A stretch of 63,892 nucleotides of DNA from Planctomycetaceae bacterium UBA6172. Its GTDB lineage: Bacteria > Planctomycetota > Planctomycetia > Pirellulales > Pirellulaceae. A program made the position numbers and the translations under genes. Positions 37,542 through 46,671 of this stretch are shown here, in pieces. Numbering within the stretch: the first letter of the stretch is position 1; every line of letters begins with the position of its first letter. The notes under the pieces were generated by a model that had not been told where the DNA came from, ran no database searches, and was given only the letters and a program-made list of their open reading frames with translations. The stretch covers positions 1 to 63,892 of the forward strand of contig DITY01000010.1 of the NCBI GenBank assembly GCA_002422955.1, written 5' to 3'.

Positions 37542-38288
37542 TTATCCCAACTCGATCATCAGTTCGGGGCTGAGCTTGAGATTGGTGCTGACGCTTTGCA
37601 CATCGTCATTATCATCAAGCATTTCGAGTAGCTTCAACGCGGCGCGGGCGGCATCGACATCCAACTCGACTTCGGTCTGAGCGATCCGGGTCACTTCGCT
37701 GTATTCGGTTTTCAGTCCGGCTTGGCCCAGCCCTTCCGCGACCGTGGCGAATGCTTCTGGCGAACAGGTGATTTCTAGCTTGCCCTGATCATTGATCTCA
37801 ACATTGTCGGCACCCGACTCCATCCCGATTTCCGTCACCAACTCCTCGCAGCTGCCACTCACTAGAACGAATAAGCCCTTGCGATCAAATAGATAGGAGA
37901 CGCAGCCGGTTGATCCTAAATTCCCGCCGTACTTCGAGAAGATACTGCGAATTTCAGGGGCGGTGCGATTACGGTTATCGGTCATGATATCGCACATGAT
38001 GGCGACTCCGCCGGGTCCGTAACCTTCGTAGACGATTTCCTCGACATCCCCACCCTCCAGTTCACCGGTCCCGCGCTTGATTGCACGTTCGATGTTTTCC
38101 TTGGGCATACTGACCGCTTTGGCATCGTCAATCGCCTTGCGGAGACGGATATTTGCGTCCGGGTCCCCCCCGCCCAGCTTCGCGGCGATGATGATCGCTT
38201 TACTGAGACGGCTCCAGAGTTTCCCACGCTTATTGTCGACCAAGGCCTTTTTATGCTTGATGCCTGCCCAATGTGAATGACCTGCCAT
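37542..38288 (-). CDS. YebC/PmpR-family regulatory protein
   Basis: 248 residues, full length. Starts with the signature MAGHSHWAGIKHKKALVDNK (family MAGHSKWANIKHRK) and contains DAKAVSMPKENIERAIKRGTG, EGYGPGGVAIM, DNRNRTAPEIRSIFSKYGG and LGSTGCVSYLFDRKG. Members were long described as transcription regulators; the branch with TACO1 assists translation of proline-rich stretches. It lies 38 bases downstream of the degenerate HhH-GPD gene, whose tail is unusually proline-rich. Confident for family. Confidence 0.93.
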   Translation of the reverse strand: MAGHSHWAGIKHKKALVDNKRGKLWSRLSKAIIIAAKLGGGDPDANIRLRKAIDDAKAVSMPKENIERAIKRGTGELEGGDVEEIVYEGYGPGGVAIMCDIMTDNRNRTAPEIRSIFSKYGGNLGSTGCVSYLFDRKGLFVLVSGSCEELVTEIGMESGADNVEINDQGKLEITCSPEAFATVAEGLGQAGLKTEYSEVTRIAQTEVELDVDAARAALKLLEMLDDNDDVQSVSTNLKLSPELMIELG

Positions 38289-38326
38289 GAGGGAGCGTCG
38301 GTGGGGTGATTGAGGGAAAAGGTGGG

Positions 38327-39724
38327 TTATCGCGGTTTACGCTTTGTCAATTTCTGATTTCCGCCATCAGGTAGTTCTGGCGGCGTCGGCTTGGTTTTAC
38401 CTTTTTCTTCAGCGACCTCTTTTGCGGGGGCTGTTTTCTTAACTGGATGATTAGCCCCTTTCGCAGGTTGAGATTCCTTAAATTTGGGAGTTGCCTCGGG
38501 AGTTGGTTTGGCAATATCCGGTTTGGCCACCGCGCCGCCTTTCGGCTTTGCCGCGGCGACTTGCGGTTGATCCGTTGCCTGCATCGTCGGGCTCACACTC
38601 ACCTTGTCGCCTGCCTTAGTCGCGGGCGGCTTGGATTTGGTCGCGGCGGCGGGGGTCTCGCCTCCCTTGACAGGCTTGGTCTTGGGAGCGGGCTTCGCAG
38701 TGACCGTGTCCTCGTCAGCTTTGACTTTGATCCCCGGTTTGGCTGGGGTCTGTTTGCCGGACTTGGCGAGAGTTTCCTTTGGCGGCTTCACCGTGGCTGG
38801 TTTTTCGGCTTTACCGGCCGCTATTTTGGCTGGTTTTTCCGCTGCTGGCTTGATAGGCTTTTCCGCCGCTGGCTTGCCGGGCTTCCCTACCGCAGTCGCT
38901 TTTCCTGTAGGTGGGGCTTTCGGGTTCGAACCGGCTGGTGATGATTTGGCCAAGGGTGCAGCGGGGGATGACTTACTTGAGCCCTGGGCCAACTCACCAG
39001 CCTTTCGTTTCGCGCTCTTCCGTTGGGCTGACTTGCGTGAGGCCTCGGATTCGACCGTAGGCAGCTCGGCTTCGGGATTCGCCGCCAAAATGATGTCCTG
39101 AACCAGTTTGTCAAACGGATCGGCGGCGAAATGGATGGCCGCTTGGTGCAGCGTCGAAGCGAACTCGATCGCTTTGTTCTTCGGGATTGCCCGTTCCAAG
39201 CCAGGAACTTTGCCGGTCCGAGCTTCCTGCGGAGTAACGATCCCGACCAGCGACATGATTCGCATCGCTGACATGTTGACTGGGATAGCATGACCACCCA
39301 AACCGTGCTGGACGACATGACTCAGAACGAAAGGGGTCACGCCCGCCATCGTTTCGAACTTGGCGACGGCCTTACCCAAATTTTCCTTTTTCAGATGGTC
39401 GATGTCGAAGGTATAGAAGGCTTCGAAGATCCCTTGAAGGCAGCGTTTGAGCCGCACGGCGGTCGAGGTGGGCGCGGGTAGGTGAGCGAGCACTTCGGCC
39501 AACTCCGTCACCGACGTGACGCGAACCTCGTTCCAGTCGAAAAATTCTTGCTCGCACTTGGCATAGCCTTCGTCCGCTAAGTCGACGGGGGCCTCCTCGA
39601 GGAGCGCGCCGTACAGCACGTGCTCCAACAGTGGTCGTCCCGGACTGGCGGGTGCTGGTTTGAAGCTTTTCTTCAGCAAACCTTGCAGCTTACTGATCAA
39701 TCCGGCTCGATTTTTTGAGGTCAT
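38327..39724 (-). CDS. Degenerate HhH-GPD (endonuclease III-like) protein with a Lys/Pro/Ala-rich tail
   Basis: 465 residues. Residues about 30-215 resemble the HhH-GPD fold of endonuclease III (FFDWNEVRVTSVTELAEVL, RLKRCLQGIFE, then the hairpin region). The catalytic residues appear missing: the usual LPGVGRKTA lysine aligns with Phe132 in MAGVTPF, and the usual VDTHxxR aspartate with Asn150 (IPVNMSAMR). No iron-sulfur cysteine cluster is visible. Residues about 222-465 are low complexity, dominated by Lys, Pro and Ala with repeated KPA-type units, which could bind nucleic acid. It follows rbfA on the same strand. Function unknown; DNA-structural or RNA-related roles are possible. Confidence 0.72.
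   Translation of the reverse strand: MTSKNRAGLISKLQGLLKKSFKPAPASPGRPLLEHVLYGALLEEAPVDLADEGYAKCEQEFFDWNEVRVTSVTELAEVLAHLPAPTSTAVRLKRCLQGIFEAFYTFDIDHLKKENLGKAVAKFETMAGVTPFVLSHVVQHGLGGHAIPVNMSAMRIMSLVGIVTPQEARTGKVPGLERAIPKNKAIEFASTLHQAAIHFAADPFDKLVQDIILAANPEAELPTVESEASRKSAQRKSAKRKAGELAQGSSKSSPAAPLAKSSPAGSNPKAPPTGKATAVGKPGKPAAEKPIKPAAEKPAKIAAGKAEKPATVKPPKETLAKSGKQTPAKPGIKVKADEDTVTAKPAPKTKPVKGGETPAAATKSKPPATKAGDKVSVSPTMQATDQPQVAAAKPKGGAVAKPDIAKPTPEATPKFKESQPAKGANHPVKKTAPAKEVAEEKGKTKPTPPELPDGGNQKLTKRKPR
38480..38960 (-). repeat. Degenerate KPA-type coding repeats
   Basis: The tail of the HhH-GPD-like gene carries irregular repeats at DNA level: near-copies of a GCTGG-TTTTTC-CGC-type unit occur on the + strand around 38797-38885, matching protein units such as AEKPIKPAAEKPAKIAA. 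The number and register vary, as expected for low-complexity slippage. Confidence 0.5.
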
Positions 39725-39826
39725 CGCGGAGGAAATATCGTACTTGATGAAGGGAAACGGCACCCGGGACCCGATGAAACGGGATTTGCCGCGGGAACTG
39801 GCTGGGCTGTGCGAGATTTGGCGACA

Positions 39827-40321
39827 CTAAGACGAGGCGGGCGGATTGAGGGTTGGCGTTGACTGGCGCCCGGGAGCGTCCTCTCGATGCAATGGGTCCG
39901 CAGGGGTGACCGTCTCCGATGTTTGCCCTGCTGCCGACGCTTCTCCAGGGTCTGCTGCATCCGCAACTTCCGCTTCCTGTTCCCTGCGGATACGGGCTAG
40001 GATTTCGCCGACGGCGAACACACTCTTAACGCCAGGGTCGAGCACGAAGCGAAGTTTCGGGATATAGCGAGTCTCGATCCGCTGCGCAATCTTGGCTTGA
40101 AGAAATCCGGCGGAGTTCTGGAGGCCTCGCAGGGAAAGGTTCTGTTGGGCCTCATCCCCCATAACGCTGACCGACACTTTGGCCTCACGCATATCGGGGC
40201 TAACCTCCACGCCCAACACCGTGACCTCCTGCACTCGAGGGTCACGGATGTCGGTTAAAATCGATGTAGCAACGACTTCTCGAATGGCCTCGGCGGCTTT
40301 GAGTTGGCGACGACTGGACAC
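39827..40321 (-). CDS. rbfA: Ribosome-binding factor A
   Basis: 164 residues starting with GTG at 40321. RbfA binds the immature 30S subunit and helps form the 16S 5' helix, and is involved in cold adaptation. The typical N-terminus SSRRQLKAAEAIREVV is followed by the KH-like core DPRVQEVTVLGVEVSPDMREAKVSVSV, LRGLQNSAGFLQAKIAQRIETRYIPKLRFVLD. The C-terminal 50 residues are an Ala/Glu/Pro-rich extension beyond the usual length of about 120. Located 67 bases downstream of infB, the usual nusA-infB-rbfA order. High confidence. Confidence 0.93.
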   Translation of the reverse strand: MSSRRQLKAAEAIREVVATSILTDIRDPRVQEVTVLGVEVSPDMREAKVSVSVMGDEAQQNLSLRGLQNSAGFLQAKIAQRIETRYIPKLRFVLDPGVKSVFAVGEILARIRREQEAEVADAADPGEASAAGQTSETVTPADPLHREDAPGRQSTPTLNPPASS

Positions 40322-40388
40322 GGGGTTTGGTTAAGCACCTGAAACGGGGATGGGAAGGGCTTCTAGACTGCGACGGATGTTGACGGGA

Positions 40389-43355
40389 TCACATATCCAA
40401 GGTCCGCGCGACCTGTTCGATGCGATAGGCTTCCAACACATCGTCTTGCTTGATGTCATTGAATCCGGACAACTTAATACCGCATTCCAAGCCTCGGGAG
40501 ACTTCCTTGACGTCGTCCTTGATTCGCCGAAGGGTTTCCAACGGATAGTCTCCGATCGTTCGACTGTCACGATTGACCCGGATTCGACAACCGCGTTGGA
40601 TCGCGCCTTGGAGGACATAACATCCGGCAATCGTCCCGACACGGCTGATCTGGAAGACCTGTTTGACCAAGGCGCGGCCGAGTTCGACCACTCGCTCTTC
40701 GGGTCGAAGTTTCCCTTCGATCAGCGATCTGATGTCGTCGGCCAGCTTGTAAATGATGTTGTAACGACGGATTTCGATGTTCCGCTCTTCCGCCAAGCTG
40801 CGAGCGGCATCGTCGGGAATGACATTGAAGGCCATGATCACTGCATCCGAAGCCGAGGCCAGCGTCACATCCGCCAGCGTAACGCCACCGACGCTTCGCT
40901 GAAGCACGCGGATTTCGACTTCAGGATGATCGAATTTCGACAATTCGTTGTCGATCGCTTCCAACGATCCGCGGGTGTCGGCTCGCAGGATGACGTTCAG
41001 CCGAGATCGCTCCGGTTGCTTACCCAACTGCCCTTCCTGGAGCAATTCCTGGAACTTCTCGAAGGAGACCTTGGTGCTCGAACCGGACAGGCTCTGGGCA
41101 CGGCTCCCCTCTTCGCGTGATGCCGCGATCTCTCGTGCCTTGACAATGTCATCCAAGACGTGGAATCGATCCCCGGCACCTGGCGGCTGATCGAGCCCAT
41201 AAACATCCACCGGACAGCTCGGCCCAGCCTGCTTGACATTCTTGCCGGTGAGCGGGGCGATCATGGCGCGAATGCGGCCGTGCGACGAACCACACACGAC
41301 GACGTCGCCAACTTTGAGAGTCCCGTTCTGGACGATGAGCTTGGCGCTGACACCCCGCTCCCCATCCTGTCGAGCTTCCAGGCAAACACCGAGCGCTTGA
41401 CGATCGGGATTCGCTCGGTATTCATGCAACTCGGCTACCGTCAATAAGGTCTCCAGCAACTCGTCGAGCCCTTGCCCAGACATCGCGCTGGTGCGAACGA
41501 CTTCGACATCGCCGCCCCATTCGCTAGGCGTCAATTGATGTTCGGTTAGCTGGGTCAAAATCCGCGTGATGTCGACCCCCTCCAAATCGATCTTGTTGAG
41601 CGCCACCACGATCGGTACTTCGGCGGCTTGTGCATGACTGATCGCCTCTTCAGTCTGTGGCATGATCCCATCGTCGGCCGCCACCACCAGCACCGCAATG
41701 TCCGTAACGTTCGCACCGCGAGCTCGCATTTCGGTGAAGGCGGCGTGACCGGGCGTGTCAACAAACGTGATTTTGCGGCCTTCCCGATCTACCTGATAAG
41801 CGCGAATGTGCTGTGTGATTCCCCCGGCTTCCCCGCGAGCCACATTCTTGCCAATCAATTTGTCGAGCAAGCTCGTCTTGCCGTGGTCGACGTGCCCCAA
41901 GAAAGTCACGATCGGCGGTCGCCAGACCATGTCTTCTTCTTCATCCACCGTGTCTTCCAACGCGGAGATGACATCGTCTTCGAGCGTTCCGACTGCCTGG
42001 AGATCAAGATCCAGCCCCAATTCCGCCACCAGCATTTCGGCGGTCGTCAGGTCGATCTCCGAATTGATGTTGACCATCATCTGCATGCCGAGCAGTACCC
42101 GAAGCACTTGCGCGAGGGGCACCCCGGCTGCTTCGGAAAACGATCGTAAGCTGCAGGGCAGCTCCAGCTGAACTTTGTCCTTGCGGGGGGCCGCGGTGTT
42201 CGTACCCTTGCGCTTTAGAGTCTTGCGTCGACGCCCGTCATCCCGGCCGAAGGAAGGCTCGATCTCTTGGCGTTTGCCCAATCTCCTGCCGGCGCCCACT
42301 CCCGTCTTCGAGCGATCCGCACGAGCTGATGCCATACCGGCTAGGCCGGGCTTACGCCGCGGCTCGTCTTCTTCGACGACCGCGACTCCAGTGCGTTTAC
42401 CCTTGGCCTTATCGCCGGAAAATCCGCTAAGACCACCGCTGCCAATCTTCTTCTTGTCGCTCTCGGCCTTGGCAAGCTTCTCGAGCGGAGCGCGAACACC
42501 CTGCTTGTGCCCGGCGATGACATCCTTGGTGAGCTTGATATCGGGCTTCTGAGCGGGGCTTTCCGTAGGCGATTGCTTGCGGGTAGGGGTTGGAGCCTCC
42601 GGCATCGCGGCTAAGTTAATGACCGGATCGCGACGTTTGACCGTCTTGCCCGCACCGCCAACAGCTCCACCCGACGCCGTCGGGCTATCGCCGTCACGCC
42701 GCTGGGGACGGCCCAGAACGCGTATTTTCGAACCGCCAGTCGGCATCAACGAGTCCCGACGAATCGGTTCCGCGGGTTGATCGCTCTCGCCTCGCCCGCG
42801 GCCGGCCAACGCGCCCGGACGAACGCTCGAAATCCCAGCCGGGCGTTCGCTAACAGAGGACTCGCTCGTCCGCGGGCCGGACGTTGCCGTCAACGGCTGC
42901 GACTTCAAAGCCGGTTCCGGAGCCTTGTCGGCAGGCGTTGTCGATTCGACAATGTCTGCCTGCGACACCGTGGGTGATGAGGTCCCGAACTCGCCTGATC
43001 CAACCGGTCGAGGCGCAATCGGCGCCTCCGAGGCAGCCTCGGACTCTTCGACGCGGGGCGTCCCGAGGGGATTGCGAATGACTCGACGGGGCGAGCCGAG
43101 AGGTGGCAACTGGCGAACGGGAGCGAGCACAGCGGGTTCGCGAACCGGCACCGGGGCCGTGGGTTGTGGCTTGGCGGCGGAAGCCGAAGCCGTGGAACTT
43201 CCCAACACGAAATCTCGCATTCGCTGGGCTTCCTCGTCCGTCAAGCTGGCCAAAGCCGAACCCTTGCCGGTAATGCCGGCTTTCTTACAGAGGTCAACCA
43301 AGTCCTTGCTATCGACCTGCAAATCTTTCGCGAGCGAGTAAATACGAACGGGCAC
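40389..43355 (-). CDS. infB: Translation initiation factor IF-2
   Basis: 988 residues, GTG start at 43355 giving the usual beginning PVRIYSLAKDLQVDSKDLVDLC, an IF2_N domain. A long disordered, Pro/Arg/Lys-rich N-terminal region (about 65-390) is followed by a second IF2_N domain (about 395-450), the GTPase domain with GHVDHGKTSLLD near residue 487, VDTPGHAAF and ALNKIDL, and the C-terminal domains II-IV (NVILRADTRGSLEAI, GCYVLQGAIQRG). IF-2 brings fMet-tRNA to the 30S subunit and drives subunit joining. Located downstream of nusA, separated by a 256-base gap. High confidence. Confidence 0.97.
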   Translation of the reverse strand: MPVRIYSLAKDLQVDSKDLVDLCKKAGITGKGSALASLTDEEAQRMRDFVLGSSTASASAAKPQPTAPVPVREPAVLAPVRQLPPLGSPRRVIRNPLGTPRVEESEAASEAPIAPRPVGSGEFGTSSPTVSQADIVESTTPADKAPEPALKSQPLTATSGPRTSESSVSERPAGISSVRPGALAGRGRGESDQPAEPIRRDSLMPTGGSKIRVLGRPQRRDGDSPTASGGAVGGAGKTVKRRDPVINLAAMPEAPTPTRKQSPTESPAQKPDIKLTKDVIAGHKQGVRAPLEKLAKAESDKKKIGSGGLSGFSGDKAKGKRTGVAVVEEDEPRRKPGLAGMASARADRSKTGVGAGRRLGKRQEIEPSFGRDDGRRRKTLKRKGTNTAAPRKDKVQLELPCSLRSFSEAAGVPLAQVLRVLLGMQMMVNINSEIDLTTAEMLVAELGLDLDLQAVGTLEDDVISALEDTVDEEEDMVWRPPIVTFLGHVDHGKTSLLDKLIGKNVARGEAGGITQHIRAYQVDREGRKITFVDTPGHAAFTEMRARGANVTDIAVLVVAADDGIMPQTEEAISHAQAAEVPIVVALNKIDLEGVDITRILTQLTEHQLTPSEWGGDVEVVRTSAMSGQGLDELLETLLTVAELHEYRANPDRQALGVCLEARQDGERGVSAKLIVQNGTLKVGDVVVCGSSHGRIRAMIAPLTGKNVKQAGPSCPVDVYGLDQPPGAGDRFHVLDDIVKAREIAASREEGSRAQSLSGSSTKVSFEKFQELLQEGQLGKQPERSRLNVILRADTRGSLEAIDNELSKFDHPEVEIRVLQRSVGGVTLADVTLASASDAVIMAFNVIPDDAARSLAEERNIEIRRYNIIYKLADDIRSLIEGKLRPEERVVELGRALVKQVFQISRVGTIAGCYVLQGAIQRGCRIRVNRDSRTIGDYPLETLRRIKDDVKEVSRGLECGIKLSGFNDIKQDDVLEAYRIEQVARTLDM

Positions 43356-43611
43356 TGATGAACGATCCTATCAAGGTTTGCGGCGGGAACCAGCCGATCG
43401 ACACGCCACGGATGAAAGTGACCGCGAGTGGGGCATTGGTCGCCGCTGAAATAATTTTCACATATGAACAAAACCCTCTACTGAACGCGATCGAAGCAGG
43501 TCAATTTTGACACTTGAGCTTCGAAGCGAACGCATGGCGGCGACATCCGTCGTTTTAGGGATCGGACAAAACGGTCCGTCACCCGAAAGGAGTGAGCGGT
43601 GCCGCCAAAAC

Positions 43612-45081
43612 CTAAGACGACTTCGGTGACGAACCAGTCGCCTCCGCCGCATCCTCCACTTGAACGGAGCTCGCGTCGGCATTTCCCGACGCATCGTCCG
43701 ATCCTAATTCTGCAATCAACCCTTCTGCAATCAACCCGGAACCCGGCAAGTCCTGCCCATCGTCAGTAGGTTCAAGCTCAAGGCCCCCCATCGAACCGAT
43801 CTCCGCCTCCGCTTGGCTTTCCTCTGTCGATGACTCGGGAGCGGCAGGCTGATGCTGAATCGGCCCGGCATCTGATTCGGCCTGCGATTGTCGGTCGCGG
43901 TCTTTTCGTGCCCGCCTCTCCTCTGCCGCAGCCTCCTCCGCGTCGTGCGCCCTCAATTCCGCCTGCTCTACAATTTCATCGATCTGTTCGGCGCTCAAAC
44001 CACTCATTTCCATCAACACATCGGGCTCGATCACCGAAAGGTCATCGAACGACAAGTACCCCTGCTCGACCAGACCCTGCGCCAATTCCTCGGTAATCGC
44101 AGGAATGCTGCTAAACCCAGAGATCGCAACGTCCATCTTCTCTTCCAACTCGGCACTGGTCATGATTTCGATGTCCCAGCCGCATAGCTTGCTGGCCAAG
44201 CGAACGTTTTGACCACGACGACCGATCGCCAACGAGAGTTGGTCTTCTTGGACGAGGACAATCGCCCGACCGATCAGATCGCAAAGCAGAACCTGTTCGA
44301 CAGCAGCGGGCTGCAACGCGTTGGGAATCAGCACCTGCGGATCGGTGCTGTAGCGGACTACGTCGATGTGTTCGCCCGCCAACTCTTCACGAACCGCTTT
44401 GATCCGACTGCCGCGAAACCCGACGCAAACGGCGATCGGATCGATTTGCGAATCGACACTGCTCACCGCAACCTTGCTGCGGTAGCCCGGTTCACGACTG
44501 ATCGATTCGATCGCAATGACCTCTTCGGCCAATTCCGGAATTTCTTGTTCGAACAGCCTTTGCACGAACTGGGGCCGGGTTCTGCTGAGTACGACCCGCA
44601 CCCGGTTGCCACTCGCCCGGACTTCGAAAACGACAGCCCGAACGCGTTCATTGGCGTGCAGGGTTTCGCCCGGAATCTGCTCACTCCGGGGTAAAATCGC
44701 TTCCACATTTCCCAACTGGACTGTCGCGACGCCACCGTCGGACCTGCCGATCACCCCGTTGACGATCTGGCCGATCAATTCACGGTACTCGACCATGAGC
44801 GCGTCGCGTTCGGCTTCCTTCACCTTCTGGATGATCACCTGCTTGGCCGTCTGCGCACCAATTCGGCCGATCTGATCATCTCCGAGCGGTTCTCCCCCCA
44901 TGAAGGCCCGAATTTGCCCCGTCTTGCGATCCAAGGAGACGACGATGTCGGAGTCTTCACCGTATTGCCGTTTGGCCGCAGTTTGCAATGCCGCCTCGAT
45001 CGCGGAAAAAACGATCTCTTGATCGATATTCTTCTCGCGATGCAACGAATCGACGTAGCGGAGAATGTCTTGTGGATTCAT
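43612..45081 (-). CDS. nusA: Transcription elongation/termination factor NusA
   Basis: 489 residues. Binds RNA polymerase and the nascent RNA, controlling pausing, termination and antitermination. The N-terminal polymerase-binding domain (MNPQDILRYVDSLHREKNID) is followed by an S1 domain (IVNGVIGRSDGGVATVQLG), two KH domains (VGFRGSRIKAVREELAGE, AIGRRGQNVRLASKLCGWDI) and a helix-hairpin-helix-like repeat (LAQGLVEQGYLSFDDLSVI). The final 100 residues are Glu/Asp/Ala-rich. A promoter and intrinsic terminator precede it, suggesting attenuation. No rimP gene lies upstream. High confidence. Confidence 0.96.
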   Translation of the reverse strand: MNPQDILRYVDSLHREKNIDQEIVFSAIEAALQTAAKRQYGEDSDIVVSLDRKTGQIRAFMGGEPLGDDQIGRIGAQTAKQVIIQKVKEAERDALMVEYRELIGQIVNGVIGRSDGGVATVQLGNVEAILPRSEQIPGETLHANERVRAVVFEVRASGNRVRVVLSRTRPQFVQRLFEQEIPELAEEVIAIESISREPGYRSKVAVSSVDSQIDPIAVCVGFRGSRIKAVREELAGEHIDVVRYSTDPQVLIPNALQPAAVEQVLLCDLIGRAIVLVQEDQLSLAIGRRGQNVRLASKLCGWDIEIMTSAELEEKMDVAISGFSSIPAITEELAQGLVEQGYLSFDDLSVIEPDVLMEMSGLSAEQIDEIVEQAELRAHDAEEAAAEERRARKDRDRQSQAESDAGPIQHQPAAPESSTEESQAEAEIGSMGGLELEPTDDGQDLPGSGLIAEGLIAELGSDDASGNADASSVQVEDAAEATGSSPKSS

Positions 45082-45132
45082 GCCGGGGCGTGGTCGGTAA
45101 CTCGAAGGGAGGGGCTCGGAGTCTCCCCCTAC

Positions 45133-45161
45133 AAAAACGGCCCGGGGATGCTAACCCGGGC
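45133..45161 (-). terminator. Intrinsic terminator/attenuator in the nusA leader
   Basis: Read on the minus strand, GCCCGGG, an eight-base loop and CCCGGGC form a perfect GC-rich stem (45161-45140), followed by two bases and TTTTT (45137-45133). It lies 52 bases before the nusA ATG and about 30 bases after the predicted promoter, so it would stop most transcripts early unless overridden. It could instead end the upstream ketosynthase-like transcript. Confidence 0.65.
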
Positions 45162-45189
45162 TCGTCAGCGGATCATCAACGGATCGATC

Positions 45190-45218
45190 AGGTTACCGAC
45201 GAGCGCTCTCGTTGTCAA
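45190..45218 (-). promoter_or_regulatory. Candidate nusA promoter
   Basis: On the minus strand a perfect -35 box TTGACA (45218-45213), 17 bases, then TAACCT (45195-45190). The -10 box keeps the key T, A and final T. Transcription would start near 45183, giving a leader of about 100 bases that contains the terminator hairpin. A short ACGAG-type stem lies between the boxes. Confidence 0.5.
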
Positions 45219-45339
45219 CTAACAATGGCGCGTGACGTCAGTGAGCCAACCCCCAGGTCAGGTTGCCCGCAGCGGACCTGTGCGCGGAGCGGGCATCGGC
45301 CGCGATCGGTCGGGAACAACCGTTTCCTTCGGCGGACTT

Positions 45340-46671
45340 TCAGCTTTCTTTCCAAGCGCGGATGTGAACGGCGGAAGCCTGCCCTTGCGGGGTGACATTG
45401 ACACTCAGGAAGCTATCGCCCGCCGCCACCCCCGCACGATTGACCACCCGAATGCGGCAGGCTGGGTCAGGGTGTTCACAATTTCGGATCGGGAACAGTT
45501 CCCCTCCCAGCGATTTGACGCTCGCGACGATCTCGACCATGCCGCCACCGGCACCCAAGTTTCCGAAATGACCTTTCGCGGTTGTCACGGGAATCTGCGG
45601 CTGGGCTGTTTCGAAAAGCTCAGCGATCGCATCGGCTTCCTGTCGATCGGCGTCAATCGACCCGAGCCCATGTGCATTGATGTGTCCGATGCTCGCGAGA
45701 TCGGTGCCTCGCGTCGCCATGCGCATGGCGTTCACCAGTGCCCGTTGCAAATAGCCCGCACCAGTTTGCGCGGTGACTGCGCTGCTGCCACCGCCAATGA
45801 CTTCGCCGAGAATCTTAGCGCCACGGGCGGTGGCATGAGCGGCCGTCTCCAGGATCATCGCTGCAGCGCCCTCTCCCAACACCGAGCCTGTCCGGCCGGA
45901 GTCGAACGGGCGGCAGCTCGCGGCCATCGCGTCGGGGCTCGCCGGTGATGGCAAAGTGGCCAGATTCTCCTGCATCGAGGCGTGCAGTCCACGAAATGGC
46001 TGGACGCGCGAGCCGGTTGAGCCCACGATCAAGACGTCCGCGTGGCCGCGACAAAGCGTCGAGTGAGCTTCCCATAAGACCGCGCCGGGCGAAGCTTCTC
46101 GGACAGTGATCGAATTGTTCGGCCCACGTAGGTCATTGTAGATCGCGATATGGCTGGCCGGCATGTTGGGCAGATACTTCAACAGCCAGAGCGGATTGAC
46201 CTGAGGCAAACCCTTGGAGGCCCACTCGCTGAAGCGAAATTCCCCCGCTTCATCGAGGCAGTTTCGGATGCCCGCCGCGAACTCCTCGGGGAGTGTCATG
46301 ATGTAATCGCAGCCGTAAACAACGCCGGTTCGATCGGAGTTGCGAGTCTCGGGCGTTAAGCCGGCGTCATGCATCGCCAATTGCGCCGCGGCGACCCCCA
46401 TTTCGATTTCGCGGCACATCAGCTTCGTGCCTTTGCGAATCGTTCGTTGGAGGTTCTTGTCCAGCGGCCCGTAGTCCTCGATCGCGCCGGTAAAGCCTCT
46501 CGCCTCGGCACCGTGGTTGATGTTCAACACGCCAGACGGGATGGCGGTCAGCACATCGACGCCACTCCGGCCGGCGTGCAAACCGGCGACTAATTCGTCA
46601 GCCGAACAGCCCAACGGGCTGATCACACCGAGACCAGTGATGACGACGCGATCGGAAGGGGAGTCATTCAT
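45340..46671 (-). CDS. Ketosynthase-like protein (FabF fold) lacking the active-site cysteine
   Basis: 443 residues. The thiolase/KAS-II fold is clear from RVVITGLGVISPLGCSADE, RPFDSGRTGSVLGEGAAAMILE and AHGLGSIDADRQEADAI. The catalytic His334 (NAHG), Lys366 and His368 (AKGHFGNLGAGG) are present, but the usual TACTSG nucleophile region reads TVREASPG, placing Glu192 where the cysteine should be. It therefore cannot form the normal acyl-thioester and resembles chain-length factors or decarboxylating KS domains. The ATG at 46671 begins the homology. It lies alone, between the nusA leader and a secretin-like gene; no ACP or fab gene adjoins it. Fold certain, role unknown. Confidence 0.85.
   Translation of the reverse strand: MNDSPSDRVVITGLGVISPLGCSADELVAGLHAGRSGVDVLTAIPSGVLNINHGAEARGFTGAIEDYGPLDKNLQRTIRKGTKLMCREIEMGVAAAQLAMHDAGLTPETRNSDRTGVVYGCDYIMTLPEEFAAGIRNCLDEAGEFRFSEWASKGLPQVNPLWLLKYLPNMPASHIAIYNDLRGPNNSITVREASPGAVLWEAHSTLCRGHADVLIVGSTGSRVQPFRGLHASMQENLATLPSPASPDAMAASCRPFDSGRTGSVLGEGAAAMILETAAHATARGAKILGEVIGGGSSAVTAQTGAGYLQRALVNAMRMATRGTDLASIGHINAHGLGSIDADRQEADAIAELFETAQPQIPVTTAKGHFGNLGAGGGMVEIVASVKSLGGELFPIRNCEHPDPACRIRVVNRAGVAAGDSFLSVNVTPQGQASAVHIRAWKES

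Noticed and set aside
38480..38960. CRISPR- or VNTR-like array
   Set aside because: The repeats are irregular, in frame and encode a Lys/Pro/Ala-rich protein tail, so they are coding low complexity.
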